A stretch of DNA of 7,524 nucleotides from an uncultured beta proteobacterium (lineage in GTDB: Bacteria > Pseudomonadota > Gammaproteobacteria > Burkholderiales > Burkholderiaceae_C), in contig CAISLL010000098.1 of assembly GCA_903886165.1 (NCBI GenBank), forward strand, positions 1-7,524, given 5' to 3'. The notes under the pieces are model-generated. The model saw nothing but the letters and a program-made list of their open reading frames with translations, was not told the origin of the DNA and made no database searches. Positions 1-5,422 of the stretch are shown here, piece by piece; position 1 is the first letter of the stretch; each line of letters opens with the position of its first letter. A program made the translations under genes and the position numbers.

Positions 1-137
1 AGGCCATCGCCCGCAGCGCTGGACCGTTTGGCAAGTTCAGCCAGGCCATGCGGCGCCAGGCAGACCAGATTGCAGTGGTGTCGCGCTTCAAGTTCACGCG
101 TGAAGACACACTGCAAACCAAACTCAGCTCAAACTAA
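1..137 (+). CDS. C-terminal end of an unidentified upstream gene (partial)
   Basis: An open frame enters from the left edge (codons from base 3) and stops with TAA at 135-137, giving 44 visible C-terminal residues. They are basic and polar, beginning AIARSAGPFGKFSQAMRR and ending TLQTKLSSN. Codon use is GC-rich at third positions, like the following genes, which supports real coding. The stop lies 15 bases before the aroE ATG on the same strand, so the two are probably co-transcribed. I do not recognise the family from this tail. In related betaproteobacteria an RNB-domain exoribonuclease often precedes aroE-mtgA, so that is the leading guess by synteny only. No domain motif is visible in this fragment. 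Confidence 0.6.
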   Translation, partial: AIARSAGPFGKFSQAMRRQADQIAVVSRFKFTREDTLQTKLSSN

Positions 138-152
138 TCGGGTGAACTGACC

Positions 153-986
153 ATGACCCTTGACCACTATTGCGTGATGGGCAACCCCATCTCACACAGC
201 CGCTCCCCCTGGATTCACACGCGTTTTGCCGAGCTCACGGGTGAGTTGATCCATTACGACAAACGCGAAATCCCGCTGGACCAACTTAGTTCCAGCGTGC
301 ACGCCTTCATCGCCGAGGGCGGGCGTGGCTGCAACATCACCGTGCCGTTCAAGTTTGAAGCCGCCGCCCTGGCCACACACACCAGCGAACGTGGTTTGCT
401 GGCGCAGGCCTGCAATGTGCTGACCTTCAAGAACGGACAGATCCTGGCCGACAACACTGACGGCATCGGCCTGGTGGATGACATTGAACACAACGCCGGT
501 CGGCCACTGAAAGGCCTGCGGCTGCTGCTGATTGGCGCAGGCGGTGCCGCCGCAGGTGTGCTGGGGCCGCTGATCAACGCCCAACCTGCGCAGATCACCG
601 TGGCCAACCGCACACTGCACAAGGCAACCGAACTGGTGACGCGCCATCACACCCTGGCATCACTACAAAAAACAGAGCTTTTTGCGCATGATTTAAAAGG
701 GCTAGAAGGTGATTTTGATGTCGTTATCAACGGCTCCGCCAGCAGCCTCAGTGGCGCCGGTGTTCCGGTGCCTGCAAGTGTGCTGAAACCCGGCGCCCTG
801 GCCTACGACATGATGTACGGCCCCGGCGCCCAAGGCTTCATGGACTGGGCGCGCGCCCACGGTGCCGTGCCGCGCGACGGCCTGGGCATGTTGGTGGAAC
901 AAGCGGCCGAGGCCTTTTTGATCTGGCGCGGCGTGCGTCCACCTGCGTCCCAGGTGCTGGCCGAATTGCGCAAGCTCGCGGGCTGA
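153..986 (+). CDS. aroE: shikimate dehydrogenase (NADP+) AroE
   Basis: AroE reduces 3-dehydroshikimate to shikimate with NADPH, the fourth step of the cytosolic chorismate pathway. The 277-residue length is normal. Seen in the sequence: the substrate-binding NPISHSRSP at residues 11-19 (Ser14 and Ser16), NITVPFK with the catalytic Lys67, the NTD triad ending in Asp103, the nucleotide-binding glycine loop GAGGAA at 128-133, the NADP-preferring NRT at 152-154, and the C-terminal GLGMLVEQAAEAF segment at 244-254. The usual INATSSG stretch reads INGSASS here, a conservative variation. The ATG at 153 is chosen because the conserved NP.SHS motif follows at the expected distance; the ribosome site is weak. 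mtgA starts 4 bases after the stop, so the two are almost certainly one transcript. Bases 667-704 look like a repeat copy absorbed in frame (residues about 172-184). Confidence 0.96.
   Translation: MTLDHYCVMGNPISHSRSPWIHTRFAELTGELIHYDKREIPLDQLSSSVHAFIAEGGRGCNITVPFKFEAAALATHTSERGLLAQACNVLTFKNGQILADNTDGIGLVDDIEHNAGRPLKGLRLLLIGAGGAAAGVLGPLINAQPAQITVANRTLHKATELVTRHHTLASLQKTELFAHDLKGLEGDFDVVINGSASSLSGAGVPVPASVLKPGALAYDMMYGPGAQGFMDWARAHGAVPRDGLGMLVEQAAEAFLIWRGVRPPASQVLAELRKLAG
667..704 (-). repeat. short AT-rich repeat copy inside aroE
   Basis: Read on the minus strand from 704 to 667, this 38-base stretch matches 3453-3490 on the plus strand at 26 of 38 positions without gaps, including a shared TAGCCCTT start and a GCT plus T-rich end. 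It is markedly AT-rich within an otherwise GC-rich gene and encodes a variable loop of AroE (about residues 172-184). It resembles short dispersed repeats I recall from Comamonadaceae chromosomes; that identification is from memory. A chance match between two AT-rich tracts remains possible. Confidence 0.4.
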
Positions 987-990
987 CACC

Positions 991-1788
991 ATGAAACCTG
1001 TGTTGCGCTGGCTCGCCTTGGTGGCCCTTGGGCTGCTGCTGCTGCAGCTTTTTTTTGTGGCACGCATTGCAACCATGCTCGTCATTGACCCACAGTCCAC
1101 CACCTTTGAGCGCTCTGAAGCCTGGCGTGTGGTCACTGAAAAAGGCGAACTGCGCTGGCGTCAGCAGTGGATGTCGTATGACCAGATCTCCAACCACCTC
1201 AAGCGCGCCGTGATTGCCAGCGAGGACGACGGGTTTGCCAACCACGACGGCGTCGACTGGAATGCTATTGAAAAGGCCTGGCAAAGGAATGCCAAAGCCG
1301 AAGAGTTGACCGCCAGGGCAGAGGCCCAGCAAGCCAGAATTGACAGCAAAAACAGCGGCAAAGGGGCGACCGCTGCCCCTGCCAAGCCTGCCGCAACTGC
1401 AAAACCAGTCAAGCCACCCAAGGTGGTGGGTGGCTCCACCATCACCCAGCAACTGGCTAAAAACCTGTTCTTGTCCGGTGAACGCACGTTGCTTCGAAAG
1501 GGACAGGAATTTGTGCTGACACTGCTGCTGGAAACGATGCTGGACAAACAGCGCATTTTCGAGATTTATCTCAACAGCGTGGAATGGGGCGAAGGCGTGT
1601 TTGGCGCCGAGGCTGCTGCCCAGCATTACTTTCGCAAGCCTGCCGCACAGCTCAGCACCTACGAGGCGGCGCGACTGGCCGTGATGCTGCCGCGGCCCAA
1701 GTACTTTGAAAAGTTGCCCAATTCAAGCTATGTGGCAGGGCGCGCTGGGGTGATTGCCCATCGTCTGCAAAGTGCCGAACTGCCATGA
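991..1788 (+). CDS. mtgA: monofunctional biosynthetic peptidoglycan transglycosylase MtgA
   Basis: MtgA is a GT51 glycosyltransferase that polymerises lipid II into glycan strands at the periplasmic face of the inner membrane and has no transpeptidase domain. A single N-terminal membrane anchor spans about residues 5-28. GT51 motif 1 is ASEDDGFANHDGVDW at 76-90, with the likely catalytic Glu78; motif 2 is GGSTITQQLAKN at 147-158; and the EIYLN / EWGEGVFG / AAQHYF block covers about 191-214. At 265 residues it is longer than the usual 230-240 because of an Ala/Lys/Glu/Pro-rich insert at about 101-145, between motifs 1 and 2. All catalytic motifs remain, so it should be active. The start follows aroE by 4 bases with only a poor ribosome site, and the stop overlaps the next ATG (ATGA at 1785-1788), suggesting translational coupling on both sides. 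Confidence 0.95.
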   Translation: MKPVLRWLALVALGLLLLQLFFVARIATMLVIDPQSTTFERSEAWRVVTEKGELRWRQQWMSYDQISNHLKRAVIASEDDGFANHDGVDWNAIEKAWQRNAKAEELTARAEAQQARIDSKNSGKGATAAPAKPAATAKPVKPPKVVGGSTITQQLAKNLFLSGERTLLRKGQEFVLTLLLETMLDKQRIFEIYLNSVEWGEGVFGAEAAAQHYFRKPAAQLSTYEAARLAVMLPRPKYFEKLPNSSYVAGRAGVIAHRLQSAELP

Positions 1789-2456
1789 GTGACCCGGCCG
1801 CAAAACCCCGCCTTAATGCCCGCCTGATGGCGCTGGCATCCCCACTGGCGGCACAGGTGGTCAGCCTGTTTTTGCTGGGCCTGATCCGGGTGCTGACCGG
1901 GTCACAGGCGCGCTGGTGGGGCTGCCCACCCAAGGCTGAGCAACGCATTTATTTTGCCAACCACCAAAGCCACGCCGACTTGGTGATGATCTGGGCAGCT
2001 TTGCCCAAAGAGTTGCGCCACGGCACCCGCGCGGTGGCGGCGCGCGACTACTGGACCAAAACCCCATTCAAGCAATGGATCACCTCTGCCGTGTTCAACG
2101 TGATTTATGTCTCTCGCGAGCGTCAGGCTGATGAAGACCCGCTGGAGCCGCTGATCGACGCGCTGCAAACCGGCGACTCGCTGATTTTGTTCCCTGAAGG
2201 CACGCGTGGCCACCTGGAAGAGCCGCAGTCCTTCAAAGCCGGGCTCTATAACCTGGCGCTCAAATTTCCGCAAATCGAGCTGATTCCAGCGTGGATCGCC
2301 AACATACAGCGCGTCATGCCCAAGGGTGAAGTGGTGCCGGTGCCAGTGCTGTGCTCGGTAACTTTTGGTGCGCCCATGCAGTTGCAGCCCGGCGAAGAAA
2401 GGCAGGCGTTTCTGCAGCGCGCGCGAAGCGCCGTGATCGCCCTGCGCGACATCTGA
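1785..2456 (+). CDS. PlsC-family lysophospholipid acyltransferase (1-acylglycerol-3-phosphate acyltransferase-like)
   Basis: This is a membrane-associated acyltransferase of the PlsC/AGPAT fold, expected to transfer an acyl chain from acyl-ACP or acyl-CoA to a lysophospholipid such as lysophosphatidic acid. The 223 residues show the catalytic HX4D motif as NHQSHAD (His60, Asp65), the substrate-binding FPEGTRG at 136-142, and the fourth motif as LIPAWI at 166-171. A hydrophobic N-terminal segment at about 18-38 probably anchors it to the inner membrane. The ATG overlaps the mtgA stop (ATGA). The next gene, CdsA-like, begins 9 bases after its stop. Pairing of an acyltransferase with a CDP-lipid synthase homologue suggests that both act on the same lipid. 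Whether this is the essential housekeeping PlsC or a specialised paralogue cannot be decided from the sequence; the company it keeps favours a paralogue. Confidence 0.88.
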   Translation: MSDPAAKPRLNARLMALASPLAAQVVSLFLLGLIRVLTGSQARWWGCPPKAEQRIYFANHQSHADLVMIWAALPKELRHGTRAVAARDYWTKTPFKQWITSAVFNVIYVSRERQADEDPLEPLIDALQTGDSLILFPEGTRGHLEEPQSFKAGLYNLALKFPQIELIPAWIANIQRVMPKGEVVPVPVLCSVTFGAPMQLQPGEERQAFLQRARSAVIALRDI

Positions 2457-2465
2457 AAGCGGCCG

Positions 2466-3455
2466 ATGTACCAGACCCTGAAGAACCTCAACGCGGTCCA
2501 GCAAGTGGGTGTCATGTTCACCATCGTGTTTGGCTTGCTGCTGCTGGCCTCCCTCGGTCTTTTTCTGCTGTCCATGCGCGAGCACGACGATGCCCATTCA
2601 GAGCAGGCACACCAGGACCGTCTGGCTGATTTGGGCGACCTGCTACGCACCAGCTGGCTGCTGATTTTTGTCTTCTGGCTGGCCTGGCTGGCCGGTGACG
2701 TGACCCGGCTGGTGCTGTTTGCCCTGGGGTCTTTTTTTGCACTGCGTGAATTTCTGACGCTATCCCCCACGCGCCGGGGCGACCACCGTGGTCTGGTGCT
2801 GGCTTTTTTTGTGGTGCTGCCATGCCAGTATGTGCTGGTGGGCACCGAACACTTCAACCTCTTCACCGTGTTCATCCCCGTCTATGTGTTTCTGGCACTG
2901 CCAGTGGCGAGTGCGCTGGCCAACGACCCAACGCGTTTTCTGGAGCGCAACGCCAAGCTGCAGTGGGGCATCATGGTGTGCATTTACGGCATGAGCCATG
3001 TGCCGGCGCTGTTGCTGCTGAACTTCCCCAAATACAACCAGAAAAACGCCTTTCTGGTGCTGTTTCTGGTACTCGTCGTTCAAACCTGCATGGTCACCCA
3101 GCACCTGGTGGCGCGCAAGATGCTGCACCCGCCGGCCGCGCCCCAGATCAGCCGCAGCTTTACCTGGCACAGCTGGAGCTGTGGCATGGCAGCCGGCAGT
3201 CTGCTCGGGGCACTCCTGGCCGGCATCACGCCATTTGTGCCAGGACAGGCCTTTGCCTTGTCGTTTGTGGCGTGTGCGGCTGGCTCACTTGGCCACCTGG
3301 TCATGAAAGCCCTGAAACGCGACCGCGGCATTCCGATCTGGCGCGGCGCCACCAAGGGGGTCACAGGTGCCGGCGGCATGCTGGACCGCATTGACTCGCT
3401 GTGTTTTGCGGCCCCCGTGTTTTTTCACTCGGCTCGATGGTATTTTGGGCTGTAG
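2466..3455 (+). CDS. CdsA/YnbB-like polytopic membrane protein (phosphatidate cytidylyltransferase family, active site degenerate)
   Basis: The 329 residues form a protein with about eight or nine hydrophobic segments (roughly 12-36, 64-78, 82-97, 110-127, 133-152, 166-187, 195-212, 238-256, 262-282). The C-terminal part carries a CDP-diacylglycerol-synthase-like signature: MKALKRDRG at 280-288, then GAGGMLDRIDSL at 301-312 and APVFF near the end, as in E. coli YnbB as I recall it. Canonical CdsA makes CDP-diacylglycerol from CTP and phosphatidate. Several residues expected for that are changed: the Asp of the D.x.A.Y helix is Met209, the SPxKTxEG loop reads SRSFTWHSW at 229-237, the GD before the signature is G276-H277, KD is P290-I291, and HGG is AGG. 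Only the DR..D aspartates (307, 310) persist. It may be a conserved non-canonical subfamily rather than a decayed gene, since the frame is intact and codon use is normal. Its TAG stop coincides with the start of a repeat copy. Confidence 0.8.
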   Translation: MYQTLKNLNAVQQVGVMFTIVFGLLLLASLGLFLLSMREHDDAHSEQAHQDRLADLGDLLRTSWLLIFVFWLAWLAGDVTRLVLFALGSFFALREFLTLSPTRRGDHRGLVLAFFVVLPCQYVLVGTEHFNLFTVFIPVYVFLALPVASALANDPTRFLERNAKLQWGIMVCIYGMSHVPALLLLNFPKYNQKNAFLVLFLVLVVQTCMVTQHLVARKMLHPPAAPQISRSFTWHSWSCGMAAGSLLGALLAGITPFVPGQAFALSFVACAAGSLGHLVMKALKRDRGIPIWRGATKGVTGAGGMLDRIDSLCFAAPVFFHSARWYFGL

Positions 3456-3490
3456 CCCTTATAGATAATACGTGTATCGCTATTTATTTT
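3453..3490 (+). repeat. short AT-rich repeat copy between the CdsA-like gene and ruvC
   Basis: This stretch begins at the TAG stop codon of the CdsA-like gene (3453-3455) and matches the reverse complement of 667-704 in aroE at 26 of 38 ungapped positions. It is the most AT-rich part of the window and supplies most of the ruvC upstream region. I read it as a second, diverged copy of a short dispersed element; shared AT bias could inflate the match. Confidence 0.4.
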
Positions 3491-3515
3491 ATTTATTCAT
3501 GAGTGACCTCAAACG
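3456..3515 (+). promoter_or_regulatory. AT-rich ruvC upstream region, possible promoter
   Basis: This 60-base gap before ruvC holds GATAAT at 3464-3469, a fair sigma-70 -10 hexamer. At a 17-base spacing the -35 position reads only TATTTT (3441-3446), and the better TTGGGC (3445-3450) lies only 13 bases away, so no good -35 can be paired with it. The strong AT bias makes a separate ruvC promoter plausible. Read-through from the upstream operon is the alternative. Confidence 0.25.
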
Positions 3516-3519
3516 ATGA
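3499..3519 (+). other. six-codon leader frame overlapping the ruvC start
   Basis: An ATG at 3499 opens a frame encoding MSDLKR whose TGA (3517-3519) overlaps the ruvC ATG (3516-3518) as ATGA. This is the arrangement used for termination-reinitiation coupling. No ribosome site precedes it (the upstream bases are A/T only), so it may be chance. It is listed because ruvC itself also lacks a clear ribosome site. Confidence 0.2.
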
Positions 3520-4076
3520 GAATCCTGGGCATTGACCCCGGCTTGCGCACCACCGGTTTTGGCCTGGTGGACGTGGAGGGCTCCGTGCTGACCTATGTGG
3601 CCAGCGGCACCATCAGCACCACCCACATCGAAAAAGACCAGTTGCCAGCGCGGCTGAAGGTGTTGTTTGACGGCATCCGCGAGGTGGTGGCGCGGTATGA
3701 GCCCGACGCGGCATCGGTTGAGATTGTGTTTGTCAATGTCAACCCGCAGTCCACCCTGCTGCTGGGTCAGGCGCGCGGCGCGGCTGTCACGGCGCTGGTG
3801 GCCAGTGAGCTGCCAGTGGCGGAATACACCGCACTGCAAATGAAACAGGCCGTGGTGGGTTATGGTCGGGCCGACAAGACCCAGATTCAGGAGATGGTGC
3901 GCCGCCTGCTCGCCCTGCCCGGCTTGCCCGGGCCGGATGCGGCTGATGCGCTGGGCCTGGCCATCACCCACGCCCATGCCGCCAATTCAATTGCCAGGCT
4001 GGCCTTGGCCAAAGGCCTTGGCGCTGCGCAAAACCAGACACAAAAGGCCGCCTACAAGGCCGGGCGCAGCCGCTGA
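3516..4076 (+). CDS. ruvC: crossover junction endodeoxyribonuclease RuvC
   Basis: RuvC is the dimeric Holliday-junction resolvase that cuts symmetric strands of four-way junctions during recombinational repair, working with the RuvAB branch-migration motor. The 186 residues match the family length. All four metal-binding acidic residues can be assigned: Asp7 in LGIDPGLRTTGFG, Glu69 in SVEIVF, and Asp141 and Asp144 in PDAADALGLAITHAH. The FVNVNPQST segment at 72-80, followed by LLLGQARG, is also typical. The ATG at 3516 fits the conserved MRILGIDPG start exactly; no strong ribosome site precedes it. ruvA and ruvB do not follow here: the gene ends 21 bases before the convergent small membrane protein gene, so ruvC is the last plus-strand gene of this run. 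Confidence 0.96.
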   Translation: MRILGIDPGLRTTGFGLVDVEGSVLTYVASGTISTTHIEKDQLPARLKVLFDGIREVVARYEPDAASVEIVFVNVNPQSTLLLGQARGAAVTALVASELPVAEYTALQMKQAVVGYGRADKTQIQEMVRRLLALPGLPGPDAADALGLAITHAHAANSIARLALAKGLGAAQNQTQKAAYKAGRSR

Positions 4077-4097
4077 AGCAGCAACCCGCCAGCAGGT

Positions 4098-4274
4098 CTA
4101 CACCACGCGTTCCAGGATCAGTACAGTGAAAAAACCGAATGCAGACAGCAGCGCCCACTTCAGAATGATCCAGCCGTAGCGCTTGAAACGCGGGTCGCCG
4201 GTGCCGGCGTAAAAACCAAACGACACCAACGCGCCCAACAGCATCAACAAGACCAGCCAGCGAAACAGCAGCAT
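4098..4274 (-). CDS. small hypothetical membrane protein (58 residues) downstream of lpxC
   Basis: The minus-strand frame starts at ATG 4274 and stops with TAG at 4098-4100, encoding 58 residues. The ATG has a good ribosome site: AAAAGG (4281-4286) with a 6-base spacer. The protein has two hydrophobic segments, about residues 4-22 (LLFRWLVLLMLLGALV region) and 36-54 (WIILKWALLSAFGFF region), linked by a polar, basic loop containing TGDPRFKRYG at about 25-34. This predicts a two-helix inner-membrane hairpin. It begins 18 bases after the lpxC stop on the same strand and is probably co-transcribed with it. The loop, ribosome site and codon bias all argue for a real gene despite its size. I do not recognise a named family and assign no function. 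Overlapping plus-strand frames here have no support. Confidence 0.75.
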   Translation of the reverse strand: MLLFRWLVLLMLLGALVSFGFYAGTGDPRFKRYGWIILKWALLSAFGFFTVLILERVV

Positions 4275-4292
4275 GGAGAACCTTTTGTGGAA

Positions 4293-5216
4293 CTACCAGG
4301 CTCGCGCCAGTTGCGCGAAACCCTTGGGTGCCAGCTTTTCGTTGTCAAACGTCACCAAGTCCCAGGCCTCGGGCTGGTTCAACAACTCGCGCAGCAACAA
4401 ATTGTTGAGCGCATGGCCAGAGCGAAACGCGCTGTAGCTGGCCAGCAGCGGCTTGCCCACCAAATACAGGTCACCCATGGCGTCCAGAATCTTGTGTTTG
4501 ACAAACTCGTCGTCATACCGCAGGCCACCGGCGTTGAGCACCTTGTAGTCGTCCATCACAATGGCGTTATCAAGGCCGCCACCCAGCGCCAGGCCATTGG
4601 CGCGCATCATTTCCACGTCTTTGGTGAAACCAAAGGTGCGAGCCCGCGCGATGTCCCTGGAATAGGAGTCTGTGCTCATGTCAAACAACACACGCTGGCC
4701 GGTGGCGTCTACCGCCGGGTGGCTGAAGTCGATCTCAAAGCTGAGCTGGTATCCGTGGTAGGGCACCAGGCGCGCCCATTTTTCAGTGTGGCCCTGGCCC
4801 AGGCGCACTTCCACGGGTTTGAGCAGGCGCATGAAGCGCCTTGGCGCGTTCTGGAACTCAATGCCCGCACTTTGCAGCAGATACACAAAGGATGACGCTG
4901 AGCCGTCCAGAATCGGGACCTCCTCGGCGGTGATATCGACATACAGGTTGTCTACGCCCAGACCGGCACACGCGGACATCAGGTGCTCCACTGTATGCAC
5001 CTTGGCATCGCCACTTGATATGGTGGAGGCCATGCGGGTGTCGGTCACCGCCAGGGCGGACACCGCAATGTCCACGGGCGCTGGCAAATCGACCCGACGA
5101 AACACAATGCCGGTGTCTGGCTGAGCCGGGCGCAAGGTGATTTCAACGCGCTGGCCGCTGTGCAAGCCAACACCAACGGCGCGGGTCAGGGTTTTGAGGG
5201 TTCGTTGTTTGAGCAC
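4293..5216 (-). CDS. lpxC: UDP-3-O-acyl-N-acetylglucosamine deacetylase LpxC
   Basis: LpxC is the Zn-dependent cytosolic deacetylase that catalyses the committed step of lipid A synthesis. From the GTG at 5216 it has 307 residues, the normal length, and starts like its homologues with (M)LKQRTLKTLTRAVGVGLHSG. The zinc ligands are visible: His78 in HTVEHLMSA (with Glu77 as general base), His241 and Asp245 in KHKILDAMGDL; the catalytic His268 lies in SGHALNN. The LDGSASSF and GGGLDNAIV segments are also typical. No ribosome site sits next to the GTG. An in-frame ATG at 5291 has AGGAG 8 bases upstream and would add 25 residues, but those codons have a lower third-position GC content than the body, so I prefer 5216 by homology. 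The gene is divergent from the cyclase-ATPase gene and precedes a small membrane protein gene. Confidence 0.95.
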   Translation of the reverse strand: MLKQRTLKTLTRAVGVGLHSGQRVEITLRPAQPDTGIVFRRVDLPAPVDIAVSALAVTDTRMASTISSGDAKVHTVEHLMSACAGLGVDNLYVDITAEEVPILDGSASSFVYLLQSAGIEFQNAPRRFMRLLKPVEVRLGQGHTEKWARLVPYHGYQLSFEIDFSHPAVDATGQRVLFDMSTDSYSRDIARARTFGFTKDVEMMRANGLALGGGLDNAIVMDDYKVLNAGGLRYDDEFVKHKILDAMGDLYLVGKPLLASYSAFRSGHALNNLLLRELLNQPEAWDLVTFDNEKLAPKGFAQLARAW

Positions 5217-5241
5217 GGGGCGGATTTTACGTTCTCCGGCT

Positions 5242-5295
5242 TCATCTGCCGCGTTCACCATTGAAGACCGGTGAAGCCATTCTTTCGCCATCCAT
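5242..5295 (-). other. possible lpxC leader frame and alternative start site
   Basis: Upstream of lpxC on the minus strand, AGGAG (5300-5304) precedes two ATGs. ATG 5295 opens a 17-codon frame (MDGERMASP...) that stops at 5242. ATG 5291, spaced 8 bases from AGGAG, is in frame with lpxC and would give an N-terminally extended protein of 332 residues. Either the true start is 5291, or this region is an mRNA leader with a short translated peptide that influences initiation at GTG 5216. The sequence alone does not decide. Confidence 0.35.
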
Positions 5296-5422
5296 CTGTC
5301 TCCTATATTTGACTTATGAGTAATCACCGTGACCTTTGCTCGCGTTCCCGGTGTTTATTGCACAATACAGAAACAGGTGTTTGCAAGTCGTACCTATTCG
5401 GAGTTCATCATCATCCATCGTC
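5296..5422. promoter_or_regulatory. divergent intergenic region between lpxC and the cyclase-ATPase gene
   Basis: This spacer must hold the 5' signals for both divergent genes. I see no pair of sigma-70 hexamers with good spacing on either strand. TTGCAA on the minus strand (about 5381-5386) is the nearest -35-like element, but its -10 partner is weak. The TCATCATCATCC run (5405-5416) just before the cyclase gene ATG is a small triplet repeat. No ribosome site lies close to ATG 5423. No terminator or operator palindrome stands out. Confidence 0.4.

Noticed and set aside
1902..2597. Long minus-strand open frame opposite the PlsC-like gene
   Set aside because: It has low-complexity His/Gln-rich sequence and no motifs, and is antisense to a gene with intact HX4D and FPEGTRG motifs.
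2822..3394. Plus-strand frame inside the CdsA-like gene
   Set aside because: It overlaps a well-supported membrane protein in another frame and lacks hydrophobic or family signatures.
3447..3458. GGGCTGTAGCCC palindrome as a terminator
   Set aside because: The stem is only four or five base pairs with a very tight loop and is not followed by a T-tract; it overlaps the CdsA-like stop codon and the repeat copy.
4077..4097. Bidirectional terminator between the convergent ruvC and small membrane protein genes
   Set aside because: The 21-base gap has no stable hairpin with a T-run on either strand.
4287..4895. Long plus-strand open frame opposite lpxC
   Set aside because: It lies wholly antisense to lpxC, whose catalytic motifs and length are complete; the frame reflects high GC third positions.
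5351..5422. Upstream extension of the cyclase-ATPase gene from GTG 5351
   Set aside because: The frame is open, but it would add a poly-Ser stretch from the TCATCATCATCC run; the cyclase domain begins at the expected distance from ATG 5423.
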